DNA of 64,000 nt from Stomoxys calcitrans (GCF_963082655.1 NC_081552.1:8541448-8605447), one strand, 5' to 3'; counted from the first letter of the stretch, positions 41,252 through 53,233 are shown. Notes: generated by a model from the sequence alone, not told the origin. Numbers and translations are program-made.

Positions 41252-42622
41252 TTTTTATACCCACCACCGAAGGATGGGGGTATATTCATTTTGTCATTCC
41301 GTTTGCAACACATCGAAATATCCATTTCCGACCCTATAAAGTATATATATTCTTGATCAGCGTAAAAATCTAAGACGATCTGGACATGTCCGTCCGTCTG
41401 TCCGTCTGTCTGTTGAAATCACGCTACAGTCTTTGAAAATAGAGATATTGAGCTGAAATTTTGCACAGATTCTTTTTTTGTCCATAAGCAGGTTAAGTTC
41501 GAAGATGGGCTATATCGGACTATATCTTGATATAGCCCCCATATAGACCGATCCACCGATTTAGGGTCTTACGCCCATAAAAGCCACATTTTTTATCCGA
41601 TTTCGCTAAAATTTGGAACAGTGAGTTGTGTTAGGCCCTTCGACATCCTTCGTCAATTTGACTCAGATCGGTCCAGATTTGGATATAGCTGCCATATAGA
41701 CCGATCCTACGATTTAGGGTCTAAGGCCCATAAAAGCCACATTTTTTATCCGATTTTACTGAAATTTGGGACAGTGAGTTGTGTTAGGCACTTCGACATC
41801 TTCCTTCAATTTGGTCCAGATCAGATTTGGATATAGCTGTCATATAGACCGATTTCTTGATTTGTGGTTTTGGGCCCATAAAATGCTCATTTATTGTCCG
41901 ATGTCGTCGAAATTTGGGACAGTGAGTTAAGTTAAGCCCCTTGACATACTTCTGTAATATCGCACCGATCGGTCCAGATTTAGATATAGCTGCCATATAG
42001 ACCGATATCTAGGTTTTAGGTTGTGGGGCCATAAAAGACGCATTTATTGTCCGATGTCGCTGATATTTGAGACAGTGAGTTTTTTTTTTAGACTCTTCGA
42101 CGTCCTTCCTTAATTATGCCCAGATCGATCCAGATTTGAATATAGCTGCCATATAGACCGATCTCTCGATTTAAAGTTTTGGGCCCATAAAAGAAACATT
42201 GATTGTCCGATGTCGCTGAAATTGGGACAGTGCTTTGTGTTAGGCTCTTCGACATTGTTATGCAACTTGGCTCAAATCGGTCCAGATTTGGATATAGCTG
42301 CCTTGTAGACCGATATCTCGATTTAAAGTCTTGGCCCCATAAAAGGCGCATTTATAATCCGATTTCACTGAAATTTGACACAGTGACTTATGTTCGGCTT
42401 TTCGACATCCGTGTCGTATATAGTTCAGATCGGTTTATTTTTACATATAGCTAATGTATTTATTAGTATTTGGTCCAAATCAGAACATATTTGGGTATAA
42501 CTGATATGGGACATAAGGTATGAAATTTTCACCGAATTTTGATGAAAGATGGTTTACATATATACCCGAGGTGGTGGGTATCCAAAGTTCGGCCCGGCCG
42601 AACTTAACGCCTTTTTACTTGT
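41252..42622 (+). mobile_element. Family A element, complete, nested in C
   Basis: Left end in a T-run (TTTTTTATACCCACCACC), GTCY tract at about 41390-41412, about seven units, GGTGGTGGGTATCC, perfect hairpin arms and TTTTTACTTGT. The flanks rejoin as 'aaattcg-TTTT-ctctcatgcacc', matching an uninterrupted C unit. Confidence 0.9.
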
Positions 42623-43310
42623 TTTCTCTCATGCACCTTTCGTTTGAGATCCATATTGTCGTGATTGGTCTATATACTCATTTGCCGGGTTTTGAACGAC
42701 CCCCGAGGTACCCGAGCCAAAAATAGAAACCATATTTTGTTTTCACTGTGAGAGTGCAAAAAAAAATTTCGAACTAATCCGAGATCTGGTGGTTTTGAAA
42801 ATTAGGGTAATGAGAAGTGCTTTTAAGGGGAGGGATGGCACTCAGACATTTCGACTCAAATATGGATACCAAATTGTGTTATGGGTCAATCAACCTATTT
42901 GATTTATATTTGGAAAGAAAAGCGCCACCTAGACTTAAACTCAAACTTTAATGGCATATTCGTAATCTACTCCCAATTACCTTTCATTTGAGTCCCATAT
43001 AGTCATGGTCGGCTATATGCCCATTTGGGGGTACTTGGGGGTGGGGCGACCTCCCATTACATGGACCTCATTTTTTATGCCACATTTGTAATTTACTGTC
43101 GAATACTTTTCATTTGAGGACCATATTGACATGAACGTCGAATATATCTGTTTAGAGGAGTTTTTGGATTGGGAAGGCTCGCTTTGTAGTCTCCAATACC
43201 TTTCTTTTGATATGCATATTTTGCCTATCGGTCCACTTTTGGTTGGATGGGGTTGTTGGGGTAAGGGGGAGGGACCGCCTACATCCGATTTCTAAAAATT
43301 ATATAGCCCA

Positions 43311-45038
43311 CTAGCTGACCCGGGCCCGCTCCGCTGCGCCTTCTTTTACTTTATATGGAACAAAAGTTTCCTTGGAATATTTATTTTCGACAGTTAAAGA
43401 TCTTTTAGTGAAATACCATGCTAACTTGACTTACAGTTTAACAACATAAGTGCCTTTATCTGAATCCCATATGATCTTTATTGGTCTACGAATTTAAGTT
43501 TGGATGTAAGGTGTACTCCATTCTTAAAATACTTCATTTCAGCCCGATATTCTCATGATGTCTGATTTAGGGGTGTTTTCGGGGAAGAGGTAGTCCCTCA
43601 GATACTTGGCCCTGAAAAAATATTAGCATCGTGGTCTTCTCTCAAATACCATTTATTTAAACCCCATATTGCCATTGGCTTAAGAGGAGTTTACAGGATG
43701 AGGCGTCCCCCAAACATATGGCCCCAAAATAGGTTATCAAATTCGTTTTCCAATCTCAAACACCTTTTATTTGAGCCACACATATTTCGTTTGGGGGTGT
43801 TTTGGATACGAATGGATGGTCACGAAAATGGGTATCAATTCTTGCTCCTCCTCTTCAATTCCTTTCATTTAAGTTCCACATTGAAATGGTCGGTAAATAT
43901 GCCCGATTTAGTCGTGTTTTGGGGATTGGGTTGGTACCCCAAACACTAAGCCCGGAAAATATATCAGCAACGTGCTCTATTCTCATATCATTTATTTGAA
44001 CCCCATATTGCCATTGCCCTCAAAATTGGATATCAAATTCGTTTTCTAATCTCATTTAAACTCCTTATTGCAAAAGTCATCTAATATGTCCGGTTTGGGT
44101 TATTGGCCCTAAAAACTATGAATATTTAGTTCCACTCTCTTTAAGACCCAAATTGTCTTGGTGAGCAAATATGTCTTATTTGGGGGTTGTTATGGTGGTG
44201 GGACGTCCGCTAGACAGTTGGCCCCTAATATTGATATCAGATACGTGGTATACTCCCACATACGTTTAATTTGAGCCCCATATTTCCATAGTCTTCAAAC
44301 ATGACCGGCTTGGGGGGTGTTTTGGGGGATTGGCGGCCATTGAGTGAGTTGGCCTTGAAAATATGTATCGGATTCGTGTTCCACTTTAAAATGCCTCTTA
44401 TTTGAGCCTCATATTGCAATAGTCAGAAAATACTTACTATTTGGGTGGTGTTATGGGGGTGGCGTGGCCCCGTAGACACTTTTCCCGAATATTGATATCA
44501 ACTTCGTGCTTTACACCCAAAGATTTAATTTGAGCCCCATATTGCTATGGTCGTAAATTTGTCCCTTCTGTTTTGAGACGCTCCCCCTAACACTTGGTCC
44601 CATATTTCGATATAAGACTCGTATTCTACATTCAATTACTTTTTATTTAAGCCCATATTCCAATATATTACATATTACATTCGTATTCTATTCGCAAATA
44701 CCTTTTATTTGAGACGCATATTGCCATGGTCGGTAAATATGTCCGATTTATGGGTGTTTTGGGCCTTGGGGTGGTCCCCCTAGCACTTGGTCCGACAATT
44801 GGATATCAGATACGTCTTCTTATCCTAAATACCTTTCATTTGAGTCCCATATTGTCGTGATTGGTCTAAATATATGTTTGGAAGGTTTTAGGGTGGGGTA
44901 GCCCCCCTAGTTACCCCATCCGAAATTTGGATACCAAATTTTTATTTTAAGGGTACTATATGAAAGCGCACAAAATTTCGCTTAAATCACACTACCCATA
45001 TCCGAGATCTGGCGTTTCTGAAAGTAAGGGTAAGGAGG
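43311..45038 (+). mobile_element. Family C repeat, near full length
   Basis: Head CTAGCTGACCCGGGCCCGC with 'ctgcgccttcttttactttat', then about twelve units and the start of the 3' part ('gggtactatatgaaagcgc'). It ends at a TA microsatellite instead of the ACAAA tail. G-rich motifs such as GGGGGGTGTTTTGGGGG (near 44312) recur in the units. Confidence 0.75.
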
Positions 45039-45063
45039 TATATATATATATATATATATATAC
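45039..45063. repeat. (TA)n microsatellite
   Basis: About eleven TA units between the C element and a B element. Confidence 0.85.
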
Positions 45064-45094
45064 AATATACATAGGAGGAAATTATTATGTTTTA

Positions 45095-46383
45095 TTTTTA
45101 TACCCTCCACCATAAGATGGGGGGTATACTAATTTCGTCATTCTGTTTGTAACTACTCGAAATATTCGTCTGAGACCCCATAAAGTATATATATTCTTTA
45201 TCGTCTCGACATTTTATGTCGATCTAGCCATGTCCCTCTGTCCGTCCGTCCGTCTGTCTGTCGAAAGCACGCTAACTTCCGTAGGAGTAAAGCTAGCCGC
45301 TTGAAATTTTGCACAAATACTTCTTATTAGTGTAGGTCGGTTGGTATTGTAAATGGGCCATATCGGTCCATGTTTTGATATAGCTGCCATATAAACCGAT
45401 CTTGGGTCTTGATTCTTGAGCCTCTAGAGTGCGCAATTCATATCCCATTGGGATGAAATTTTGCACGACGTGTTTTGTTATGATATCCAACAACTGTACT
45501 AAGTATGGTTTAAATCGGATGATAACCTGATATAGCTGCCATATAAACCGATCTGGGGTCTTGATTTCTTGAGCCTCTAGAGTGCGCAATTCTTATCCGA
45601 TTGGAATGAAATTCAGCACGATATCCAACAACTGTGCCAAGTATGGTTCAAATCGGTCCATAACCTTATATAGCTGCCCTATAAACCGATCTTGGGTCTT
45701 GACTTTTTGAGCCTCTAGAGGGCGCAATTCTTATCCGATTTGAATGAATTTTGGCACGTAGTATTTTGTTATAATATCCAACAACTGTGCCAAATATGGT
45801 TCAAATCGGTTCAAAACCTGATATAGCTGTCATATAAACAGATCTGGGGACTTGACTTCTTGAGCTTCTAGAGGGCGCAATTCCTATCGCAAGACATTTT
45901 TTTTTTGTTACTTTCAACAACTATTGCATATAAAGTACAAGTCGGTTCATAACCTGATATAGCTGCCATATTAACCGATCTGGGATCTTAATTTCTTGAG
46001 CCTCTATAGGTCCCAATTATTATCCGATTTGCCTGAAATTTTGTACGACGGATTCTCTCATGACAATTAACATACGCGTTTATTATGGTGTGAATCGTTC
46101 TATAGCCCGATACAGCTCCCATATCAATCGATCTCTCTATTTTACTTCTTGAACCCACAAAGGGCGTAATTCTTATACGAATTGGCAGACATTTTACACA
46201 GGTCTCCAACATATAATTAAATTGTGGTCCAAACCGGACCATATCATGATATCGCTCTAATAGCAGAGCAAATCTTTTCTTATATCCTTTTTTTGCCTAA
46301 GAGGAGATACCGGGAAAAGAACTCGACAAATGCGATCCATGGTGTAGGGTATATAAGATTCGGCCCGGCACTCTTTTACTTGT
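45095..46383 (+). mobile_element. Family B element with half of its 3' hairpin deleted
   Basis: Left end complete, GTCY tract at about 45237-45262, about five units and the 3' segment. The right end reads GATTCGGCCCGGCACTCTTT: the second arm is lost, although the ACTTGT tail is kept. If the hairpin is needed for mobilisation, this copy is dead. Confidence 0.85.
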
Positions 46384-46640
46384 TGTTTATTCAAAGGACC
46401 GATAGGTTGTCATAACAAAGATATACTCTGCCCTCTCTCTTTTCATGTTGTCTTCTCCAAATTAGCGGTATCTACTGGTTGTTTGCAACTAAATCCAATT
46501 GGATCAAGTAAAACCAATTGAATTAAATGTTAGTGCTACTCGCTTAGAGCGGATCGTCATTTGGTGGTTGTCTGTGAGTTGTTATTCATAGACAACCACC
46601 ATAACATACGTCTACCTATTAAATAGTCATCGTTTAATCT
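46384..46640. other. Unique stretch with a 12-bp fold-back
   Basis: TGGTGGTTGTCT (46562-46573) and AGACAACCACCA (46590-46601) are perfect reverse complements with a 16-nt loop. No gene is seen. Confidence 0.55.
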
Positions 46641-47116
46641 TTTTTATACCCTGCACCATAGGATGGGGGTATACTAATTTCGTCATTCTGTTTGTAATAC
46701 ATCGAAATATATATATTCTTGATCGTCATGGCATTTTAGGACGATCTAGCCATGTCCGTCCGTCAGTCCATCCGTCCGTCTGTCTGTCGAAAGCACGCTA
46801 ACTTTCGAAGAAGAAAAGCTAGCAGCTCGAAATTTTTAACAAATACTTTTTATTAGTGTAGGTCGGTTGGGATTTTAAGTGGGCCAAATCGGTCCACGTT
46901 TCAATATAGCTGCCATTTAAACCGATCTTGGGTATTGACTTCTTGAGCCTCTAGAGCGCGCTATTCTCATTGGTTCAAATTGGTCTATTTTTTGATATAG
47001 CTGCCATATAAACCAATCTTGGGTCTTGACGTCTTGAGCCTCTAGAGAATTCGACAAATGCGATCCATGGTGGAGGGTATATAAGATTCGGCACGACCGA
47101 ATTAGCATGCCTGTTT
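46641..47116 (+). mobile_element. Family B element, miniature
   Basis: Left end TTTTTATACCCTGCACC, core, GTCY tract near 46755-46790, less than two units, then directly GCGATCCATGGTGGAGGGTA and a mutated hairpin (ATTCGG / CCGAAT with changed centre). It is about 476 bp against 1.2-1.5 kb for full copies. The missing part is the tandem units plus most of the 3' segment. Confidence 0.75.
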
Positions 47117-47404
47117 TTAATAAAATCAAATTGCCATGTTAAAGGATTTTCTGTGGTAAAGAACTAATTTGCCAGTCTATATATTTGGTGCGGTGTCGCT
47201 AGTTCTTATTATTAAACCGTGTAAAATTTTTTAACAAAAAAGAGTTGTAACATGTCGTTTGGTCTTGTCTATCGATGAGCTAAAAATGGTTGCAACCATA
47301 ATGTTAAGGATTGCAACTCCTGCTATCACGGCACAATTTCGGGGCTATGACTTCCTACATTTTGTGTCCTCACAAATTAATTAAATCGCACAGTGTTCCG
47401 TTTG
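47117..47404. other. Non-repeat stretch, no gene seen
   Basis: Unique-looking AT-rich DNA without a recognisable feature. Confidence 0.35.
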
Positions 47405-48180
47405 GCCATTATAATTGATCGACTGTTGTGGGGTGAGGCGGTCCGCTAGATATATGAGCAGAATAATGATATCAGATTCGCAGTTCACAACCGTATACCT
47501 TTAATTTTACCCCATATTGTCATGATTGGTGTATACAACCGTTTGGTGGATGGCGTCTCTATGGGGGTTATGCGCCACACCCCATCTGCCACTTGAGCAC
47601 AAATTTGAATGACGCACTCTATCCAATAAAATCTATCACATGATTCCCCATTGTTTTAATAGGTCAAATAACCTATTGGAGGATATTTTAAGGAGGTAAA
47701 GCACCACCTGCATTCTGTCATATGCAGTAATCTGCTCTCAAATACCTTTCATTTGAGTTTCATTAAGCTATGATCGACTAATATTCCCATTTGGGGAGCT
47801 TATCGGCGATGAGGCGACCACCAATTACCTAGACCACCTTTTTTATGTCATATTCATAGTTTACTCCCGAATACCTTTAATTTGAGTCCTTTATTGATAT
47901 ATATATCCAATATGTTTATTTGGAGCAATTTTTGGGGTTGGGCGAAGACTTGGATACATGAACCCAAGTTATTATACCACATTCGTATTCTACTCTCCAA
48001 TATCTTTCATTTGATATCCATATTGTCCCTATAGGTCCATTTTTGATTTTGGGTGGCGTTTTGGTGGTAACTCCGGACCATATTCGTAATTTACTCCCGA
48101 ATAACTTTCATTCGAGTCCCAAATTGTCATTATCGTCCAATATACCTGATCGATATAAACTTTCTTCCAACTTAATCTGT
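47405..48180 (+). repeat. Diverged C-like units
   Basis: Phrases such as 'aatacctttcatttgagtttc' and 'tgtcatattcatagtttactcc' recur about every 120 bp, as at 42960-43250. There is no head and no tail. A short A-like piece with 'ctgtgcaaggtttcagtcc' follows at 48195-48225. Confidence 0.55.
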
Positions 48181-48265
48181 CTACGGATAAAAATAGACTC
48201 TGTGCAAGGTTTCAGTCCAATATCTGTATCTTTAAGAATTTAGCGTTATTTTAAAAGACAGACCG

Positions 48266-48765
48266 CTTTGCTATCGTTGGCAATGACTTTTGCAAAATGT
48301 GTGACAACATCGAAGAAGAAGAGACTATAGAACACCTTTTGTGTGTGTGTGTCCCGGTCTACCGCTTTGCTTTCGTTGGCTAAAACAGACCTCTCTTTCA
48401 TTGTGTGTCCGTCATGACAGGCCACTGTCTAATCGGAAAATATGCTGACAGGCTTAAGCTTGCCAGCACCGAATTTGCAGAAGCTGTGTGGACATCGAAA
48501 AGAAGAGACTATAGAACACCTTCTGTGTGTGTGTCCCGCACTAGCAATCAGAAGGAGTTCCACCTTAGGTTCCCATTTCTTGTAGAACCTGTCTGATTTT
48601 GCGGATGTGAACATTCGCAAGTTATTGGGCTCTTTAAAGAGATCTGGATGGTTCAACGGTAGGAAGTAGAAGGCATTTTCCTTCTTTGTTCCTGTGGTAT
48701 CACATTGGACGAAAACATCTAAGTGAGTCCGATGGCAGACTGCAACTTAAACCTAACCTAACCTT
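48266..48765 (+). pseudogene. Non-LTR retrotransposon 3' end (ORF2 C-terminus and UTR), rearranged
   Basis: One frame reads NDFCKMCDNIEEEETIEHLL followed by C-V-C, the cysteine/histidine cluster (C-x2-C ... H-x3-C-x-C-P) that closes ORF2 after the RNase H region in several R1/I/LOA-type elements. A GT slippage (tgtgtgtgtgtccc) shifts the frame just before the proline. A second segment encodes VMTGHCLIGKYADRLKLAST, which normally precedes the cluster, so the order here is duplicated and scrambled ('agactatagaacacctt' occurs at about 48325 and 48508). It ends with a UTR and 'aacctaacctaacct' tail at 48749-48763. The element is 5' truncated and inactive. Confidence 0.7.
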
Positions 48766-49032
48766 CGTGCCATAGGCGGACATACTTCCAATTGTTACTT
48801 CCAATAATTTGTTACTTCCAATAATTTTAAACGGCATTTATTTATTTAAACGGCAATAATTTAGGGTCGGCATTTTATGTTTCGATATGTCTTAAAGCGA
48901 ATAAAAAATGCCCTTCTGATTGTCTTGGATATTAAAGGAGGTGAAGGAACTGTTCCATAGTTTGAAGGTTATGAAAAATATTTTTAAAAACTCATATCTA
49001 TAATGGTTTTGTTTGATTTTTTTCTTTTGCAG
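48766..49032. other. Unique AT-rich stretch, possible intron
   Basis: Ends in a strong acceptor-like tract (TTTTTTTCTTTTGCAG, 49017-49032). No open frame is convincing. Confidence 0.3.
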
Positions 49033-49096
49033 CTCGAGTGTTTTTGCCCGGTTGCCTGAGTTGAAACCTGATAAATGCATCCCTTCACCATGGTAA
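49033..49096 (+). other. Weak terminal-exon candidate, 20 codons plus stop
   Basis: After the acceptor CAG at 49030-49032 one frame reads SSVFARLPELKPDKCIPSPW then TAA (49094-49096). An AATAAA at about 49250 could be its polyadenylation signal. The other frames stop sooner. A longer reverse frame (48984-49217) overlaps. With no upstream exon or family match, this is only a possibility. Confidence 0.15.
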
Positions 49097-50054
49097 CATC
49101 GAACACAACGCTTTTATTAATATGTCCTTTCATCGATGAACAAGCCTTTAAGATGTCACATTTATCTGGTTTTTGTTCTTTTATTCTTTTTTTATGGCTT
49201 TTTTGTTTAAAAAACATTTTTAGACAGTCTGGTCAAAGCAATGCGAACAATAAAACAAAATGACCAAAGCAATTTCGATAAAACTTTTGCCATAAAATAT
49301 TAAAAGATGAATTATCTAAAATTGAGAAACAAACAAAATATTTAAAATAAAACAAATGATATCAGTTGAAATATTTTCGTTTTTCCTTTTCTTAACCTCA
49401 GTTAGAGAAATGGGAAAATGTGTTAATTGGGGAATTACGGTCGTTACTTTTCTTCTTTTTAATATCAAAAGTATCATCATGAATAAAGAAAATTTTTAAA
49501 TTTTAATTTTATAATAGAAATATTTGCCATACTGCTGTAGGCCTTGGAAACTATATTTCTCACACTCTATAATCTCATGAAAATGGGGACTAAAATTTAC
49601 TTAACGAGAAAATTACATAGTACAAAAGTTAAGAACACCAGCAGGGTCCCAATGTTATGACTGCGAAGTTTATTTGCACAAGTTGATTATGGTTCAATAG
49701 AAAATGTCAAGAAATTTAAATTTTCATAAAGATTTTCACAGTTTTTCGGCAAATTTTTAAAAATTAATCCAAAAAGAAATTTCTTCAAAACAAAAAACAT
49801 TGGTTAGACAATAACTTTGAATTGAAATGTATCTTTATTGAAGAGCGAAGTTTTGGAAAAATAGACTAAACTTAATTTAGAATTGAAGACTAAATTAAAT
49901 TTTCATACATTATTCATTTGAGTCCCATATTGACGTGAGCAATGTATATGTTTGCCTAAATTTTTTAGGGATGAATAATGAAATGAATAGCTGTGCTCAT
50001 AAAATTTGTTTATATTCTCATACATGTTTGTATTGATTATATTGTTTTGATGCC
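49097..50054. other. Unique AT-rich stretch, no gene seen
   Basis: Long AT-rich DNA. A piece at 49915-49960 ('ttcatttgagtcccatattgacgtgagc') is a stray C unit. Nothing else is recognisable. Confidence 0.4.
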
Positions 50055-50113
50055 CTAGACCAGCACTGGTCTAGGACAAATGCACAAAGTTTATTATAAC
50101 TTTGTGCATTTGT
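50055..50113. repeat. Two adjacent perfect hairpins
   Basis: Hairpin 1: CTAGACCAG, 2-nt loop, CTGGTCTAG (50055-50074). Hairpin 2: ACAAATGCACAAAGTT (50076-50091), loop of 6, AACTTTGTGCATTTGT (50098-50113). They lie immediately before a family D block, where they might be its hairpin end. Confidence 0.85.
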
Positions 50114-50760
50114 TCACAACTCTAAATGGGAGAAGAGCCAGACCCATTGACAATTGTACCGATCGACTTGGAAGAACTTCCTGATCCGACATTTGTTGAC
50201 CGATTGCCATAAAATATTGCACAAGCTTTTCTTTTGGTACAAGTACACGATGTTGGTTTTGAGCAAAATCGGATCAGATTTGGATATTGCACCCATATAT
50301 ATCTTTTATCCGTAGCCACACTTTTGGACCGATCTTTACAAAATTTAGCTTGAAATGATTTATTCATCGTCCCAAAACGTGTGCAAAAATGCATGAAAAT
50401 CGTTCCAGATTCAGATATATCATTCATCTGATATAAGCTTTTTAGGTTGTAGTAACCACACTTTGGTCCAATTGGCGTCCCAAAACGTATGCAAAATTTC
50501 ATCAAAATCGGTCCTGATTTAGATATTGCTCATACATTTATTTTTCATCCGCCATGGTAGTTTTCGGCTGTAGTAGCCACAATTTTGGTCCAATCTTACC
50601 TAAGCATGAAGTGTTTTATTCCAATACGTGTGCAAAATTTCATCAAAATCTGACCGAAATTACATATAACTCCCATATATATCCTTTAATCGACGTACTT
50701 AGCACTGCAGCAGGCACAATTCAGGTTGCATCGTAAGAAAATCTTGCAAAGTTCTTTTCG
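50114..50760 (-). repeat. Family D repeat block
   Basis: Units with 'atttggatattgcacccatatatat' and 'ccaaaacgtgtgcaaaatttcatcaaaatc' recur about every 130 bp, as at 1-440. The reverse 127-codon frame (50122-50505) is a unit reading. Confidence 0.6.
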
Positions 50761-50943
50761 ATATTTCAAAAGGTATTCAAAATTAAAGTCTGACTAGCCA
50801 TACGTCCTATGTATTAAGAGGAGTAGGTAGTCGGCCCCACCTGATTTTTGCTTTTCAATATTGGTTTCATCTATAGTTGAATTTTCGCTCTAATGTTGCC
50901 AGATTTTAATTTTTTCTTGAATTCGATTTTTTCAAAAGTTATG
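50761..50943. other. Short spacer between D and A'
   Basis: No feature recognised. Confidence 0.3.
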
Positions 50944-51437
50944 CCGATAAAGGGTGAAATTTGAAACAGTGAGTAGCTTTAAGCCTCTCGACATTCGACC
51001 TTAATATGGTTCAGATCGGACTATATTTAGATATAGCTACCATATAGACCGATCTGCCGATAAAGGGTCTGAAGCCAATAAAAGCTTTATTTTTTCCCCC
51101 ATATCTTTGAAATTTGAAATAGTGAATTGTTTAAAGCCTCCCGACATCGGATCTAAATATGAATCAGATCAGACTATACAGATATAGCTGTCATTTAGAC
51201 TGATGTTCTAATTTTGGGCCTTAATCCCATAAAAAGCGGATTTCTTGCCTAATTGCGCTATAACTTTTGCTTGTATATGAGTTCTCTGGACCTGAATAAA
51301 ATATGATCGAGACCAGCTCCTATTAAGATGTAACTATAGATATAGAAGTGGCGTTATAATAAAATAGGATGAATATTATATTCTTGGTGGTGGGAAAACA
51401 AGTTCGGCACGGCCGAACACAGCACGTTTTTACTTGT
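50944..51437 (+). mobile_element. Family A' element, 5' truncated
   Basis: Units with 'ccatatagaccgatctgccgataaagggtctg'-type words, then 'ggtggtgggaaaacaag', hairpin arms AAGTTCGGCACGGCCGAAC with one central change, and 'gcacgtttttacttgt'. It shows what the A' right end looks like. Confidence 0.7.
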
Positions 51438-51563
51438 TTTAAATATATTTTGTTATTTTTTTTTTTGCCTATTTTTTCAATAATGTTCCTAGAATCCAAA
51501 TGAATATCTTGCAAATTATACCGCCTGACCTTTATATAGCCCTAAATTTATTTCTGTATCTAT

Positions 51564-53233
51564 ACTAGCTGGACAGGGCCCGCTCCCCTGCGCTTTCTTT
51601 CACTCTCTTAATTTATCTGAGCCCTATACTGGCATGGTCAGGGAATAAGTCCAGTTTTTGGGGTGCTGGTACGGCTTTTCAAATATTTTGCCCCAATGTG
51701 GATATCATTTTCGTGCTCTATTCCCAAACACCTTTCATTTAAGCCTTATATTGCTAAGGTAGGTAAATATATCCGGTATGGGAATATTTTTGGAGGTAAC
51801 GTGGACGGCCATATAAGATTCGTGCTCTTTTTGTTTTATATTTCCATTTGGCGGGATTTGGAGGTGGCGCGGCCTTCTACATGTTCCACCCTAAATAAGG
51901 ATACCGAATTTCTGATTTTGAGTTTTTATAGAGACCTGGCATTATAGAAAAGAATGGTATGGGAATGATCCGCCCATCAAAGTTTGGATGTGAGATCTAC
52001 TTCATTCTTTTGGTTTTGGTGGTGGATTGGAGTAGCCAAACCTTTTGCCCCGAAAGTGGATATCAGATTCATGTCCTTCTCTCCTTTGAGCTACATATTG
52101 CTGCAGTCGGTATATATGTGTGGTTTAGGGGGAGTTAATGAGGTGAGGCCTCCCTCAAACACTTAGCCATAAAACCGATATCAGATTTGAACCCCTTTGT
52201 GCCATAATTCACAAATATGTCCAGTTTGGGGGTATGCAGGGGTGGGGTGGCCACCTACACACTTAGCCCTGAAAAAATATCAGCATCGTGCTCTACTCTC
52301 AAATATCATTTATTTGAACTCCATATTGCCATTGGCCTCAAAATTGGATATTAAATTCGTTTTCTAATCTCAAATACCTTACATTTAAACCCCTTATTGC
52401 TAAAGTCAGCAAATATGTCCGGTTTGGGGTATGGGCCCTAAAAACTATAAATATCGACCTCCACCTTGTTTAAGACTCAAATGTTCATGACGAGCAAATA
52501 CGTATTATTTGGGGGTTGTTATGGGGGTGGGACGTCCCTTAGACAGTTGGTCCTGAATGTTGACTTCAGATTCGAGGTCTGCTTCCAAATTCCTTTCATT
52601 TGAGCCCAATATTTCCATAGTCGGCAGACATGTTTGGTTTGGGGCTATTTTGGGCGATTGGGAGGCCATTCAGTGACCAGGCTTTGAAATTGAGCCCCAT
52701 ATTGCAATTGTCAGCAAAAACGTCCTATTTAGATGGTGTTATGGGGGTAGGGTGGCCCCATAGACACTTTTTCTTGAATATTGATATCAGGTTGTTTCTT
52801 TACTCTCAAAGACCTTCCACTTTAGACCCATACTTGGTTCCACATTTGGATATCAGACTCGTATTCTATACACAAATACCTTTTATTTGAGCCCCATATT
52901 TCCATGATCAGTAAGTAAGTCCTATTTGAAGGTGTATTGGGGAAAGGGAGTACCCCATGAAAATTGGTCCCGCATTAGGATATCAAGTTCGTATTTTACT
53001 CGCATATACCCTTCATTTGAGTGCAATATTGCCAAGGTCGGTAAATATGTCTCCCAAACACTTGGTCCGACAATTGGTTATCAGATACGTTTCTGATCTA
53101 AAATAACTTTTATTTGAGTCCCATATTGTCGTGATTGGTGTATATGTATATTTGGTAGGTTTTGGTGGTGGGGCGCCCCCCATAGGTACCCCAGTCGAAA
53201 TTTGGATACCAAATTTTTGTTCGTAGGTTACTA
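51564..53233 (+). mobile_element. Family C repeat, diverged, interrupted by a MITE
   Basis: Head 'actagctggacagggcccgctcc' at 51564, then about eleven units, and the start of the 3' part ('aaatttttgttcgtaggttac'), where a MITE inserts at a TA. It is more diverged than the copies at 25744 and 43311. Confidence 0.65.

Larger units (their letters stand above)
40597..43310 (+). mobile_element. Family C repeat, interrupted by a SINE and a nested A element
   Basis: Head 'actagccgaaccgggcccgctccgc' at 40597. A diverged SINE sits at about 40697-40985. C units continue to 41251, where an A element inserts in 'attcg-T-run'. C resumes at 42623 ('tctctcatgcacctttcg') and continues as diverged C-like units to the head of the next C copy. 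Confidence 0.6.
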
